Below are positions 9,303 to 17,308 of a stretch of 64,000 nucleotides of DNA, one piece after another; positions within the stretch are counted from its first letter, which is position 1, and every line of letters begins with the position of its first letter. Source of the DNA: Cytophagales bacterium CG12_big_fil_rev_8_21_14_0_65_40_12 (GTDB taxonomy: Bacteria; Bacteroidota; Bacteroidia; Cytophagales; Cyclobacteriaceae); NCBI GenBank assembly GCA_002786855.1, contig PCUU01000046.1:53648-117647 (forward strand), in the 5' to 3' direction. Below the pieces are notes generated by a model that had not been told where the DNA came from, did not search any database, and saw only the letters and a list, made by a program, of their open reading frames with translations. The position numbers were made by a program, and so were the translations under genes.

Positions 9303-9763
9303 TGCCAGGTACTTTCTCCCAAATCTATATTCAAGTGGTCATGGCGGTAAAAGGTCGTAAGAGCCTAATTCAATACCCGTGGGAAGAAGAATTATATAAG
9401 TACATTACAGGGATAGTGACTAACAAGGAACAAAAGCTTTTAGCAATTAATGGAATGCCCGACCACATCCATATTTTAATCGGCATGCGCCCATCTTGTT
9501 GTTTATCCGATTTAGTGAGAGAAATTAAGAAGGCCAGCAATGAATTTGTCAATCAGAAAAAATTTGTGAGTGGCAAATTTCAATGGCAAGAAGGTTATGG
9601 GGCATTTTCTTATTCCCATTCGGCATTGGATAGTGTGATTGGATATATCAAAAATCAAAAAGAGCACCATCAAAAAAGAACGTTCAAAGAAGAGTACAAA
9701 GAATTTTTAACCAAGTATCAAATAGAACACAAAGATGAATACCTCTTCGAATGGATTGAATAA
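9302..9763 (+). mobile_element. RAYT/IS200-like Y1 transposase (REP-associated)
   Basis: A 153-residue single-domain Y1 HUH transposase. The GTG at 9302 is taken as the start because MPGTFSQIYIQVVMAVKGR is the usual beginning of this family. The HUH motif is HIHI in PDHIHILIGM (about residues 54-59), followed by the conserved GYGAFSYSHS segment. The C-terminal helix YIKNQKEHH supplies the catalytic tyrosine. It lies between hsdR and hsdM, is in phase with hsdR by a one-base TAGTG overlap, and is followed immediately by two hairpin-repeat units. That arrangement marks it as a domesticated RAYT acting on REP-like repeats and not an active IS605 copy, since there is no tnpB. Confidence 0.88.
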
Positions 9764-10035
9764 GACCCAGAAAGGGTCAAATGCTTATAGAAAATAAAAT
9801 GTTTTGATAAGTGCGACCCCGATGGGGTCGGAGATCAATGAACCAATATTTTTCTATGAACATGAAATCCCTTCGGGATTAGATTTTGAAGAATAAAGCA
9901 AGGAGGAGATGGTAAAGGACCCAGAAAGGGTCAGATGTTTATAGAAAATGCAATGTTGAGATAAGTGCGACCCCGATGGGGTCGAATAAATAAGAATCGA
10001 ATATTAATCTATAAACATGCAATCCCTTCGGGATT
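9764..10035. repeat. Two BIME-like units of three hairpins each
   Basis: Two ~117-base units (9764-9880 and 9918-10035) each contain the same three short palindromes in the same order: GACCC-agaaa-GGGTC, CGACCCC-gat-GGGGTCG and AATCCC-ttc-GGGATT. Spacing is nearly identical. The first palindrome touches the stop codon of the RAYT gene. The last ends 28 bases before the hsdM start. These are REP-like substrates expected for the adjacent transposase. They also lie in the hsdR-hsdM transcript and could affect its processing. Confidence 0.9.
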
Positions 10036-10063
10036 TTAAATTGAACGATACAAAAAGAAATAA

Positions 10064-11500
10064 ATGGCCAATCTCAAAGGAATAATAGATAGCATTCGTA
10101 AAATCATGTGGCAAGACACCGGCCTAAACGGTGATGCACAACGCATTGAACAGTTGGGATGGATGCTGTTTCTCAAAATATTCTCCGACAAAGACAAAGA
10201 ACTGGAAGTGCTCAATGACGAATACATAAGCCCCATTCCTGATGAACTGCATTGGGAAGCTTGGGCAGGCAATGATGAAGGCATGACGGGTGACGAGCTG
10301 CAACAGTTCGTTGACCAAAAGCTGTTCCCTACGCTACGCAACCTAAAAGTAGGTTTGAGTGATGATTTGGCCAACAAGCGTGCTTTGATTGTACGTGAGG
10401 TGTTTGAAGGCAACAACAACTACATGAAAAGCGGTATCAATATCCGCAAAGTGTTGAACAAACTCAACGAAATTGACTTCAACATTGCCAAGGACCGTCA
10501 TGCCTTTGGCGAACTCTACGAAACCATTTTAAAGGAACTGCAAAGTGCGGGTAAAAGTGGCGAGTTCTACACACCCAGAGCCATTACCGAGTTTATTTGT
10601 GAAATGATCAATCCGCAATTGGGCGAAAAGATTTTGGACCCAAGTTGCGGAACGGGCGGCTACCTCACGGCTGCAATTGAGCATTTGAAAACCCAGGCCA
10701 ACAGTATAGAAGAACGGGAAAGCATTGCCAAGAACATCATTGGTTGGGAATACAAACCGCTACCCTATTTGCTGGCGACCACTAATCTCATTTTGCACGA
10801 CATGGAGGTGCCCAACATCAGTTTCCGTGATAGTTTGGACCAACCACTAAGCAACTACACCGAGAAAAACCGTGTGAATGCTATTTTGGCGAATCCGCCT
10901 TTTGGGGGTATTGTAGCCAACAACAACGAAAACAACTTTCCGCAGAACTTCCGCACCAAGGAAAGTGCCGACCTCTTTTTGGTCTTGATGATTCACTTGT
11001 TGAAAAATGGCGGACGAGCAGGGATTGTGTTGCCTGATGGTTCTTTGACCGGTGATGGCGTAAAGCAACGGGTACGCCAACGGCTATTGGAAGAATGTAA
11101 CCTGCACACCATTATCCGTTTGCCCAACTCCGTGTTTCAGCCTTATGCCACGGTAGCCACTAATTTGTTGTTTTTTACCAAAGGTGAACCCACCAAAGAA
11201 GTGTGGTATTACGAACACCGCCTGCCCGAAGGACAAAAAGCCTACAACAAAACCCGACCGCTGCAACTCAAAGAGTTTGACCCGATAAAAGCATGGTGGA
11301 ACGACCGCAAGGAAAGCGAGCTAAGCTGGAAAGTGGATATCCAAACCATTATAGACCGCAACTATGATTTGGACATTAAGAACCCGAACCAAAAGGAAGA
11401 AACTATTGAGCATTCGAGCTCAGAGTTAATGACCATGTTAGATGGTTCTTTTGATAAGAGCCATGAATTACTCAACCAAATAAGAGCAGCCGTACAATGA
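10064..11500 (+). CDS. hsdM: Type I restriction-modification methyltransferase subunit
   Basis: A 478-residue N6-adenine methyltransferase. The N-terminal helical domain (about 1-140) precedes the catalytic domain, with the family motif SGEFYTPRAI (about 166-175), SAM-binding motif I DPSCGTGGY (about 192-200) and catalytic motif IV NPPFG (about 276-280). With HsdS it methylates the host recognition site; with HsdR it forms the restriction complex. The stop overlaps the hsdS start by four bases (ATGA), so the two are translationally coupled. Confidence 0.96.
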   Translation: MANLKGIIDSIRKIMWQDTGLNGDAQRIEQLGWMLFLKIFSDKDKELEVLNDEYISPIPDELHWEAWAGNDEGMTGDELQQFVDQKLFPTLRNLKVGLSDDLANKRALIVREVFEGNNNYMKSGINIRKVLNKLNEIDFNIAKDRHAFGELYETILKELQSAGKSGEFYTPRAITEFICEMINPQLGEKILDPSCGTGGYLTAAIEHLKTQANSIEERESIAKNIIGWEYKPLPYLLATTNLILHDMEVPNISFRDSLDQPLSNYTEKNRVNAILANPPFGGIVANNNENNFPQNFRTKESADLFLVLMIHLLKNGGRAGIVLPDGSLTGDGVKQRVRQRLLEECNLHTIIRLPNSVFQPYATVATNLLFFTKGEPTKEVWYYEHRLPEGQKAYNKTRPLQLKEFDPIKAWWNDRKESELSWKVDIQTIIDRNYDLDIKNPNQKEETIEHSSSELMTMLDGSFDKSHELLNQIRAAVQ

Positions 11501-12801
11501 GTTGGGTGAAGAAAACAATCGGAGAACTGTGCATAATAGAAAAAGGCAAAATAGGAATTCAAAAGGCAACTGCCGGAGAATTCCCTCTTGTGGTTACAGC
11601 AGAAGAAAGATTGTCCCATAACGAATATCACTTTGAAGGAAATGCGGTGGTGATTCCTTTGGTTTCTTCAACAGGTCACGGACATAGAAGCTTAAAGAGG
11701 ATTCATTTTCAATCGGGGAAGTTTGCCGTAGGCAATATTCTTTGCGTTGTAATGCCGAATGACGAAAACATTCTTAGAGCTGACTACCTATACAGATTTC
11801 TCGACCTCAATAGAGAAAAGGAATTGGTTGGCCGTATGAGAGGTATGGCAAATGTGACTTTGCCAATGAAAGAAATTGCTCAGATTGAAATTCCTGTGCC
11901 TCCCATTGAAGCTCAAATTGACTTTGTAGAACAGTATTCAACACTAGAAGAAAAAAGTAATGATTTGGGAGTAGAACTCACCCACCAACTCGATTTAGTA
12001 AAGCAACTCCGCCAGGCCTTTTTGCGGGAAGCCATGCAGGGTAAATTGGTGCCACAAGACCCCAAGGATCAACCTGCTTCGGCTCTTTTAGAAAAAATCA
12101 AAGCCGAAAAAGAACGCTTGATTAAGGAGAATGAAATCAAGAAGCAAAAACCACTTCCATCCATCACCTTAGCGGACATACCTTTTGAGATTCCTGAGAA
12201 TTGGGTGTGGTGTAGGTTGGGGGAGATTTGTTTTAAAATAACTGATGGCTTTCATAATACACCCCCTAAGGTATCAGAAGGCTTTCCGTATATAGCAGCA
12301 ACTCATGTAAAAACCGATTCTATTGATTGGGATAATTGTCATTACGTAGCTGAAAAATTTCACAGAGAACTCCACAATAAAGCTTATCCTAAAAAAGGAG
12401 AATTGCTAGTTGTCAATATTGGGGCTGGCTGTGGAACGCCTGCCATTATTGATATAGATTTTGAATTCAGCTTTAAAAACACAGCAATTCTTAAATTCAA
12501 TCAAGGCTTAGTTTCCAACAAGTTATTGAATTACTATTTCGTTTGGAAAAGAGATGAAATCTATGCGGAGCTTACAAAAGGTGGTTTGCAGCCATTCCTA
12601 AGCCTTACGATTCTTAATAATATTAATATTCCACTCCCCCCACTCTCCGAACAACAACGCATAGTCGCCAAGTTGGATGAGTTGATGCAGTATTGTGATG
12701 AGTTGGAGGTCAGCATTAAAGAAAGTCAGCAGCAAAATGAGTTGCTTTTGCAGCAGGTGTTGCGGGAGGCGTTGGAGCCTCAAACTGCCATATTGTCCTG
12801 A
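11497..12801 (+). CDS. hsdS: Type I restriction-modification specificity subunit
   Basis: A 434-residue DNA-recognition subunit with the usual two half-repeats. Target recognition domain 1 is at about 1-150, and the first conserved coiled-coil spacer is near 160-205 (LRQAFLREAMQGKLVPQD). Target recognition domain 2 is at about 210-370, and the second spacer near 385-434 has IPLPPLSEQQRIVAKLDELM. The sequence recognised cannot be read from the protein alone. It is a single hsdS without inverted partial copies nearby, so phase-variable shuffling is not indicated. Confidence 0.95.
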   Translation: MSWVKKTIGELCIIEKGKIGIQKATAGEFPLVVTAEERLSHNEYHFEGNAVVIPLVSSTGHGHRSLKRIHFQSGKFAVGNILCVVMPNDENILRADYLYRFLDLNREKELVGRMRGMANVTLPMKEIAQIEIPVPPIEAQIDFVEQYSTLEEKSNDLGVELTHQLDLVKQLRQAFLREAMQGKLVPQDPKDQPASALLEKIKAEKERLIKENEIKKQKPLPSITLADIPFEIPENWVWCRLGEICFKITDGFHNTPPKVSEGFPYIAATHVKTDSIDWDNCHYVAEKFHRELHNKAYPKKGELLVVNIGAGCGTPAIIDIDFEFSFKNTAILKFNQGLVSNKLLNYYFVWKRDEIYAELTKGGLQPFLSLTILNNINIPLPPLSEQQRIVAKLDELMQYCDELEVSIKESQQQNELLLQQVLREALEPQTAILS

Positions 12802-12859
12802 TAATCAGAGTGGCATAAACATTGAATAAGACAGAATGCTTCAAAGTATTTCTGAGTAA

Positions 12860-13021
12860 TCAGAAAAGGTTTGTTGGTGTATAGTTTAAGTTAATGGTTT
12901 CCTTGATTAGAAGCAATATTCTTGCCCAGTTTGTCAGGTGCTCTGGCACTGACAGATAGACTAGTACTGATATTATTCCCATACATATCAGAATAGTTGT
13001 AAAGTTAATTAAGTCATTCAT
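12860..13021 (-). CDS. Possible small membrane protein upstream of the RT system
   Basis: A 53-residue frame starts at an ATG (MNDLINFTTILICMGIISVL). It has one strong hydrophobic segment (about 7-24) and an amphipathic helix (about 32-43). It reads away from the reverse transcriptase, in the gap between hsdS and the structured RNA region. The same frame stays open further upstream to 13237, across the hairpins. It could be a real small toxin-like or effector peptide, or chance. I cannot assign a family. Confidence 0.3.
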   Translation of the reverse strand: MNDLINFTTILICMGIISVLVYLSVPEHLTNWARILLLIKETINLNYTPTNLF

Positions 13022-13035
13022 TGTACTGATTCTTA

Positions 13036-13043
13036 TACGTTTG
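13036..13043 (+). promoter_or_regulatory. Candidate Bacteroidota -7 promoter element (TAnnTTTG)
   Basis: TACGTTTG matches the Bacteroidota sigma-ABfr -7 consensus exactly and lies just before the hairpin-rich region upstream of the reverse transcriptase. No convincing -33 TTTG is visible at standard spacing, so this is tentative. Transcription would start near 13050. Confidence 0.4.
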
Positions 13044-13049
13044 TTCAAT

Positions 13050-13283
13050 TTTCCCCTTAACCCTTGCGTTAGTGAGGATTTAATACCGCGAATGTGAATT
13101 CGGGTCAGGTTGTTGGAAGCGGAAACGCTGAGTTGCGATCTGGAGTGCGGCATAGAAATATGATCCGCCAAGGGATGGAGATAGGGCCCCAGTGAGGTGA
13201 AACTCCTCTGTGGATTGGGGGACGTGTTAAAATACACGGTATCGGCTTGCCGATATATCCATGGCCCAGGCTCCCATTGAAAA
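13050..13283 (+). ncRNA. Candidate structured non-coding RNA of the reverse transcriptase system
   Basis: Five hairpins follow each other directly. They are AGCG-GAAA-CGCT (13118-13129); GCGGCATA-GAAA-TATG(at)CCGC (13147-13168); a long stem CCCCAGT/ATTGGGG (13187-13193 with 13214-13220) enclosing GAGG/CCTC; CGTGT/ACACG (13223-13238); and TATCGG-cttg-CCGATA (13240-13255). Two carry GNRA (GAAA) tetraloops. The region is GC-rich against AT-rich surroundings and lies directly before the RT start. Single-gene DRT systems such as DRT2 and DRT9 use an RNA in this position as reverse transcription template. Ends are estimated. Confidence 0.6.
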
Positions 13284-14891
13284 ATGCTTATGAAACCAAT
13301 TTTTACAAAAGAATTGTGGGATGCTTATGTTGAAAAAGTCGAAGAGGACTTTGAACTTAAAACTTACCCGCAGTTTGATCCTTACTTCAACTTCCCGAAG
13401 GACAAAGACAGACTTCTAGCTTTGCTCTCAGATCCTTCAATGAAGCGGATGAAAAATTATAATTTCACACCCCTAGTGAAAATCCTTCAAAAAACGCCTC
13501 GGTATAAATGGCAGGAGGATATGGACAACCCTGACGGTGGGGAGTATGATTTGGAAACCAAAATCCGTCCAATTTCTTTCGCCTCTCACTTTGATACTTA
13601 TATCTACGGCTTTTATGCTTTTGCGATTAACAATGCATATCAGGAGTATATTCATGAGAGAGGCTTCCAAGAAGTTGTTCTTGCCTACAGAAGCGATTTG
13701 GATGGCAAGTGTAACATTCAATTTGCAAAAGAAGCATTTGATCAAGTCAAAAAAGCATATTCAGAAAATGGAGAATGTTCTGTAATAGCCTTAGATATTA
13801 AAGGGTACTTTGACAATATAGACCATGCGATTCTAAAAAAAATGTGGTGTAAAGTTATTGATCAGGATGATTTACCTCTGGATCAATACAAAGTGTTTCG
13901 CTCCCTGACGAAATACAGTTACGTCAACTACACCAGTTTGCTCAAGCATTTCAAAATAGATCTCAAAAAGATCGAAAAAGAGCAACAGAAGAAATTTAAA
14001 GGGCAGAAAATAACACCAAAAGGTTATCAGTCTCTACTAGATCTGATACCAAATGAGTATAATGGAGCCTCTTTTCATGATAAAATTGAGATCCTACGAA
14101 AGCGGAAGTTGTTAACGGTTAACAGCCTTTTTGATAAAGATCAGAAGAAATGGGCTTTAAAGAAAAGCGGAATACCCCAGGGCTCATCAATGAGCGCCCT
14201 GCTATCAAATATTTATTTAACGGAATTTGATAAGAAAATTCATAAAAAAGGAATTAAAGAAGGGTTTGTATACAGAAGATATTGCGATGATCTACTCGTG
14301 ATTTGCAAACCAGATCAAGTTAATAATCTCAAAGATTATTTAATGGACTTAATTCTCCATGAATACAAATTGACAATCCAAGATCGGAAAACAGATGTTA
14401 TTGATTTCAAGGCTTCTCTTAACGGTCAAATCAGATCTTATAAAAGAGAATTTGATGAGCAAACTAAAACCTTTGTTTCGTTGCCAAATGATGTGCGAAA
14501 CTTCAAGAACCTTCAGTATTTAGGCTTTGAATTCAACGGCAAAAACATTTACATCCGTCCCGGAAGTCTTTCTCGATATTTTAGAAAGATGAAGGCAAGG
14601 ATTGTCAAGACGGTTTCAATGGCATATAGTTCCAATTCCAAATCAGATACAATATTTAAACAACAGATTTATAGCAGGTACTCTCATATTGGAAAACGAA
14701 ACTTCTTGTCTTATGCGAACAACGCTTCTATGAAATATTATGCAAATTCAGCAGGAGACCTAAAAGATGGAATGGACTCTCCGAGTATTAAACGACAATT
14801 AGCTTCACATATGAGAATTCTTCAACAAGAAATTGAAAAGACAAGTGAACAACGAGCCGAACAAAAAGGAGTAAAGAAAATAGGAGTATAA
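13284..14891 (+). CDS. Defence-associated reverse transcriptase, DRT2-like (unknown-group RT)
   Basis: A 535-residue RNA-directed DNA polymerase. Motif A is ALDIKGYFDNIDH (D171, D177), motif B SGIPQGSSMSALLSNIYL (from 295), and motif C the catalytic YCDD (333-336). The palm is preceded by IRPISFASHFDTYIYGFYA, a pattern I associate with UG2/DRT2 proteins, and YCDD is also what I recall for DRT2. There is no maturase or HNH domain, no intron structure and no second RT. A ~75-residue insertion rich in lysine lies between motifs A and B, and a ~140-residue helical C-terminus follows the palm. It is adjacent to a type I RM system and to a structured RNA region. DRT9 or another unknown-group RT remains possible. 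Confidence 0.8.
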   Translation: MLMKPIFTKELWDAYVEKVEEDFELKTYPQFDPYFNFPKDKDRLLALLSDPSMKRMKNYNFTPLVKILQKTPRYKWQEDMDNPDGGEYDLETKIRPISFASHFDTYIYGFYAFAINNAYQEYIHERGFQEVVLAYRSDLDGKCNIQFAKEAFDQVKKAYSENGECSVIALDIKGYFDNIDHAILKKMWCKVIDQDDLPLDQYKVFRSLTKYSYVNYTSLLKHFKIDLKKIEKEQQKKFKGQKITPKGYQSLLDLIPNEYNGASFHDKIEILRKRKLLTVNSLFDKDQKKWALKKSGIPQGSSMSALLSNIYLTEFDKKIHKKGIKEGFVYRRYCDDLLVICKPDQVNNLKDYLMDLILHEYKLTIQDRKTDVIDFKASLNGQIRSYKREFDEQTKTFVSLPNDVRNFKNLQYLGFEFNGKNIYIRPGSLSRYFRKMKARIVKTVSMAYSSNSKSDTIFKQQIYSRYSHIGKRNFLSYANNASMKYYANSAGDLKDGMDSPSIKRQLASHMRILQQEIEKTSEQRAEQKGVKKIGV

Positions 14892-15031
14892 CCTACGAAC
14901 TTGTAAGCACATTTGCCGGTCGCACAATGCCTACACACAGACCAAAACTTGCCGGCAGCGTATGTCTGCCCCACCGCCAATCCATAAACTATTAACCCTT
15001 TCAATAGTACTGCGGATTTACCAAAGCGCAT
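14892..15031. other. Non-coding spacer with palindromic motif after the RT gene
   Basis: It contains GCACATTTGCCGGTCGCACA (14908-14927), related to the motif before hsdR at 6700-6737, and paired arms GGTC/GACC and TTGCCGG repeated twice. No gene is visible. It probably marks the right edge of the accessory island. Confidence 0.4.
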
Positions 15032-15058
15032 AAAAAAACCCGCAACTGCGGGTTTTTA
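15032..15058 (-). terminator. Terminator between the RT gene and citrate synthase
   Basis: A stem ACCCGC/GCGGGT with an AACT loop has A/T runs on both sides, so it can terminate transcripts from both convergent genes. Confidence 0.85.
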
Positions 15059-15076
15059 TTGATCTTAAGTATTGCC

Positions 15077-16363
15077 TTATCGGTTCGACATTGGGTTATA
15101 AGCTCTTTCTTGATAACCAGTATATACTTGTCTTGGTCTTCCGATTGGCTCTTTGTTCTCTCTCATTTCTTTCCATTGAGCAATCCAGCCCGGTAATCTG
15201 CCTAGGGCAAACATCACAGTGAACATATCAGTCGGGATGCCCAAAGCCCTATAAATAATGCCCGAGTAGAAGTCAACATTTGGATACAGTTTTCTTTCTA
15301 CGAAGTAAGGATCGTTCAAAGCTTCTTCTTCCAAACCTTTAGCGATTTCTAACACAGGATCTTTCACCCCTAATTTGGACAATACATCATCGGCTGCTTT
15401 TTTGATGATTTTAGCACGTGGATCAAAGTTTTTGTAAACTCTATGGCCGAATCCCATCAAACGGAAAGGATCGTTTTTGTCTTTCGCTTTTGCCATCCAT
15501 TTTTTGGTATCGCCTCCGTCTTTCTTAATGTTTTCTAACATTTCGATAACAGCCTGATTTGCGCCACCATGCAATGGTCCCCAAAGCGCATTAATACCAC
15601 CAGAGATTGAAGCATATAAGCTTGCATGAGATGAACCCACCATTCTTACCGTAGAAGTAGAGCAGTTTTGCTCGTGGTCGGCATGTAGAATAAGCAATTT
15701 ATCTAGTGCCGAAGCCACTACAGGGTCAACCTCATAATTTTCGGCAGGAGTAGCAAACATCATTTTCAAGAAGTTGCTGCAATAATCTAAATTATTGTCT
15801 GGGTAGTTTACAGGGTGCCCAATTTGATTTTTGAACGACCAAGCTGCAAAGGTTGGCATTTTAGCAAGTAAGCGGATAATGCTCATGTCTACTTCAGGCG
15901 CTGCTCTATTTGGATCTAGAGACGCTGGGTAAAAAGCAGTTTGAGCACAAACCAATGAAGAAAGCACGCCCATTGGATGAGCAGTAGAAGGGAAGCCTTC
16001 AAGAATTTTCTTCACATCTTCGTGAACAAGGGTATGCTTGGTAATGCTGTCTTTAAATGCTTCGTACTCGGCTGCGGTTGGCAATTCTCCATAGATTAAA
16101 AGATAGGATACCTCTAAAAAAGTAGACTTTTCGGCCAACTCTTCAATGGAATAACCTCTGTAGCGAAGTATGCCCAATTCACCATCCAAAAAGGTGATGG
16201 CACTTTGGGTAGAACCTGTGTTTTTAAACCCAGGGTCGATTGTAATTACTCCACTTTCAGCTCTTAATGAGGAAATATCGATGGCCTTTTCGTTTTCAGT
16301 ACCTTCGATTACTGGCAAAACTAGGGTCTTACCGTCAACTTTGATCTCAGCAGTATTTGACAT
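15077..16363 (-). CDS. gltA: Citrate synthase
   Basis: A 428-residue type II citrate synthase that condenses acetyl-CoA with oxaloacetate in the TCA cycle. The active-site segments are present: LWGPLHGGANQAVIEML around the first catalytic histidine, GFGHRVYKNFDPRA with the second, and the catalytic aspartate in YPNVDFYSG. The N-terminal beta domain (about 1-50, ITIDPGF) is typical of the hexameric Gram-negative type. It is transcribed alone on the minus strand with a terminator just downstream. Confidence 0.97.
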   Translation of the reverse strand: MSNTAEIKVDGKTLVLPVIEGTENEKAIDISSLRAESGVITIDPGFKNTGSTQSAITFLDGELGILRYRGYSIEELAEKSTFLEVSYLLIYGELPTAAEYEAFKDSITKHTLVHEDVKKILEGFPSTAHPMGVLSSLVCAQTAFYPASLDPNRAAPEVDMSIIRLLAKMPTFAAWSFKNQIGHPVNYPDNNLDYCSNFLKMMFATPAENYEVDPVVASALDKLLILHADHEQNCSTSTVRMVGSSHASLYASISGGINALWGPLHGGANQAVIEMLENIKKDGGDTKKWMAKAKDKNDPFRLMGFGHRVYKNFDPRAKIIKKAADDVLSKLGVKDPVLEIAKGLEEEALNDPYFVERKLYPNVDFYSGIIYRALGIPTDMFTVMFALGRLPGWIAQWKEMRENKEPIGRPRQVYTGYQERAYNPMSNR

Positions 16364-16460
16364 TTCTATGATGTTGTTTACTTGTTCGGGATGCTCTTAG
16401 CAAGCGAATTTAATTTATAAAACACTCAAATGAAACTCTTGTTCCAAGGATTGGGGATTT

Positions 16461-17288
16461 TTAATTATTTCCGCCTAAAATTAATGGCAAACCATCCGCA
16501 CCCTGACCTATCACCACTACTTTGGAATTAGGCGATTCGGCAAGTTTTAAGGTGGCTTCTATTCCGCGCATTTTCAATAAACTCGGTGTTAAACTGTTGT
16601 TAATGATTTTGTTAGCCGCGGATTCTCCTTCGGCAGCAATTCTTTTTCTTTCTGCTTCACTTTTTTCTTTGTCCAATCTAAACTGGTAAGCCAGCGCTTC
16701 TTGCTCTTGTTGCAATTTACTTTCAATGGCTTGTTTAATTTTATCTGGAAGGATAATCGACCTGATCAATAAAGTAGTCATGGTCACATTATTGGTTTCA
16801 TTGCCCAATACTTCTGCGGTTTCAGTCCTGATGGCTGTTTCCACATCTTGTCTTTTCGTAGAGTAAATCTCTTCGGCAGTATACCTTCCCATGACTTGAC
16901 GAACGGTTGATCGTACCTCTGGGATGACCAAAGTATTGATATAACCTAAACGGAACCTTTCATAGATATGACCGATTCTATCGAACCGTGGGTAGAAACG
17001 CACCGAAACATCTACTTTAATGCTCAAGCCATTTTTGTCCAAAACATCCATGGTTTCTTCAGCCTTTGTTTCGGCCACATCAAATACAATCAGATCGTTC
17101 CATGGCGCTTTAAAATGAAACCCAGGTTCTATAATGACTTCTTTATCCAAACCTCCTGAAAATTTCTTAAAGATGACGGCCCTTTCACTCGACTGAATGG
17201 TGTAAAAGGTACTGCTCGATACTGCAAAGAGTATGATCACAACGATGACGCCTATCACGATGAAAGGCAAAAATTTTCTGTTATCCAT
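16461..17288 (-). CDS. Prohibitin-like SPFH domain protein
   Basis: A 275-residue membrane-anchored protein. One N-terminal transmembrane segment (about 8-28, FIVIGVIVVIILFAV) is followed by the SPFH/band-7 domain (about 30-200; GFHFKAPW, VDVSVRFYP) and a helical coiled-coil region rich in E/A/K (about 195-235). Such proteins form ring-like scaffolds that modulate membrane proteases. It lies 20 bases downstream of the oxidoreductase gene at 17309 and probably shares its transcript. Confidence 0.9.
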   Translation of the reverse strand: MDNRKFLPFIVIGVIVVIILFAVSSSTFYTIQSSERAVIFKKFSGGLDKEVIIEPGFHFKAPWNDLIVFDVAETKAEETMDVLDKNGLSIKVDVSVRFYPRFDRIGHIYERFRLGYINTLVIPEVRSTVRQVMGRYTAEEIYSTKRQDVETAIRTETAEVLGNETNNVTMTTLLIRSIILPDKIKQAIESKLQQEQEALAYQFRLDKEKSEAERKRIAAEGESAANKIINNSLTPSLLKMRGIEATLKLAESPNSKVVVIGQGADGLPLILGGNN

Positions 17289-17308
17289 GATTTTTTTGGT
17301 TTAATGGT

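Noticed and set aside
9764..10035. CRISPR array
   Set aside because: Only two units, each made of three different palindromes, no uniform repeat-spacer pattern and no cas genes; REP/BIME explains it better.
12860..13237. A 125-residue minus-strand protein covering the hairpin region
   Set aside because: Its first half is simply the antisense of the structured RNA and shows no protein character; only the last 53 codons look plausible and are listed separately.
13050..14891. Retron or group II intron
   Set aside because: The RT is far longer than retron RTs and has no visible msr/msd-like layout with paired a1/a2 arms. There is no maturase or HNH domain and no domain V-like hairpin after the gene.
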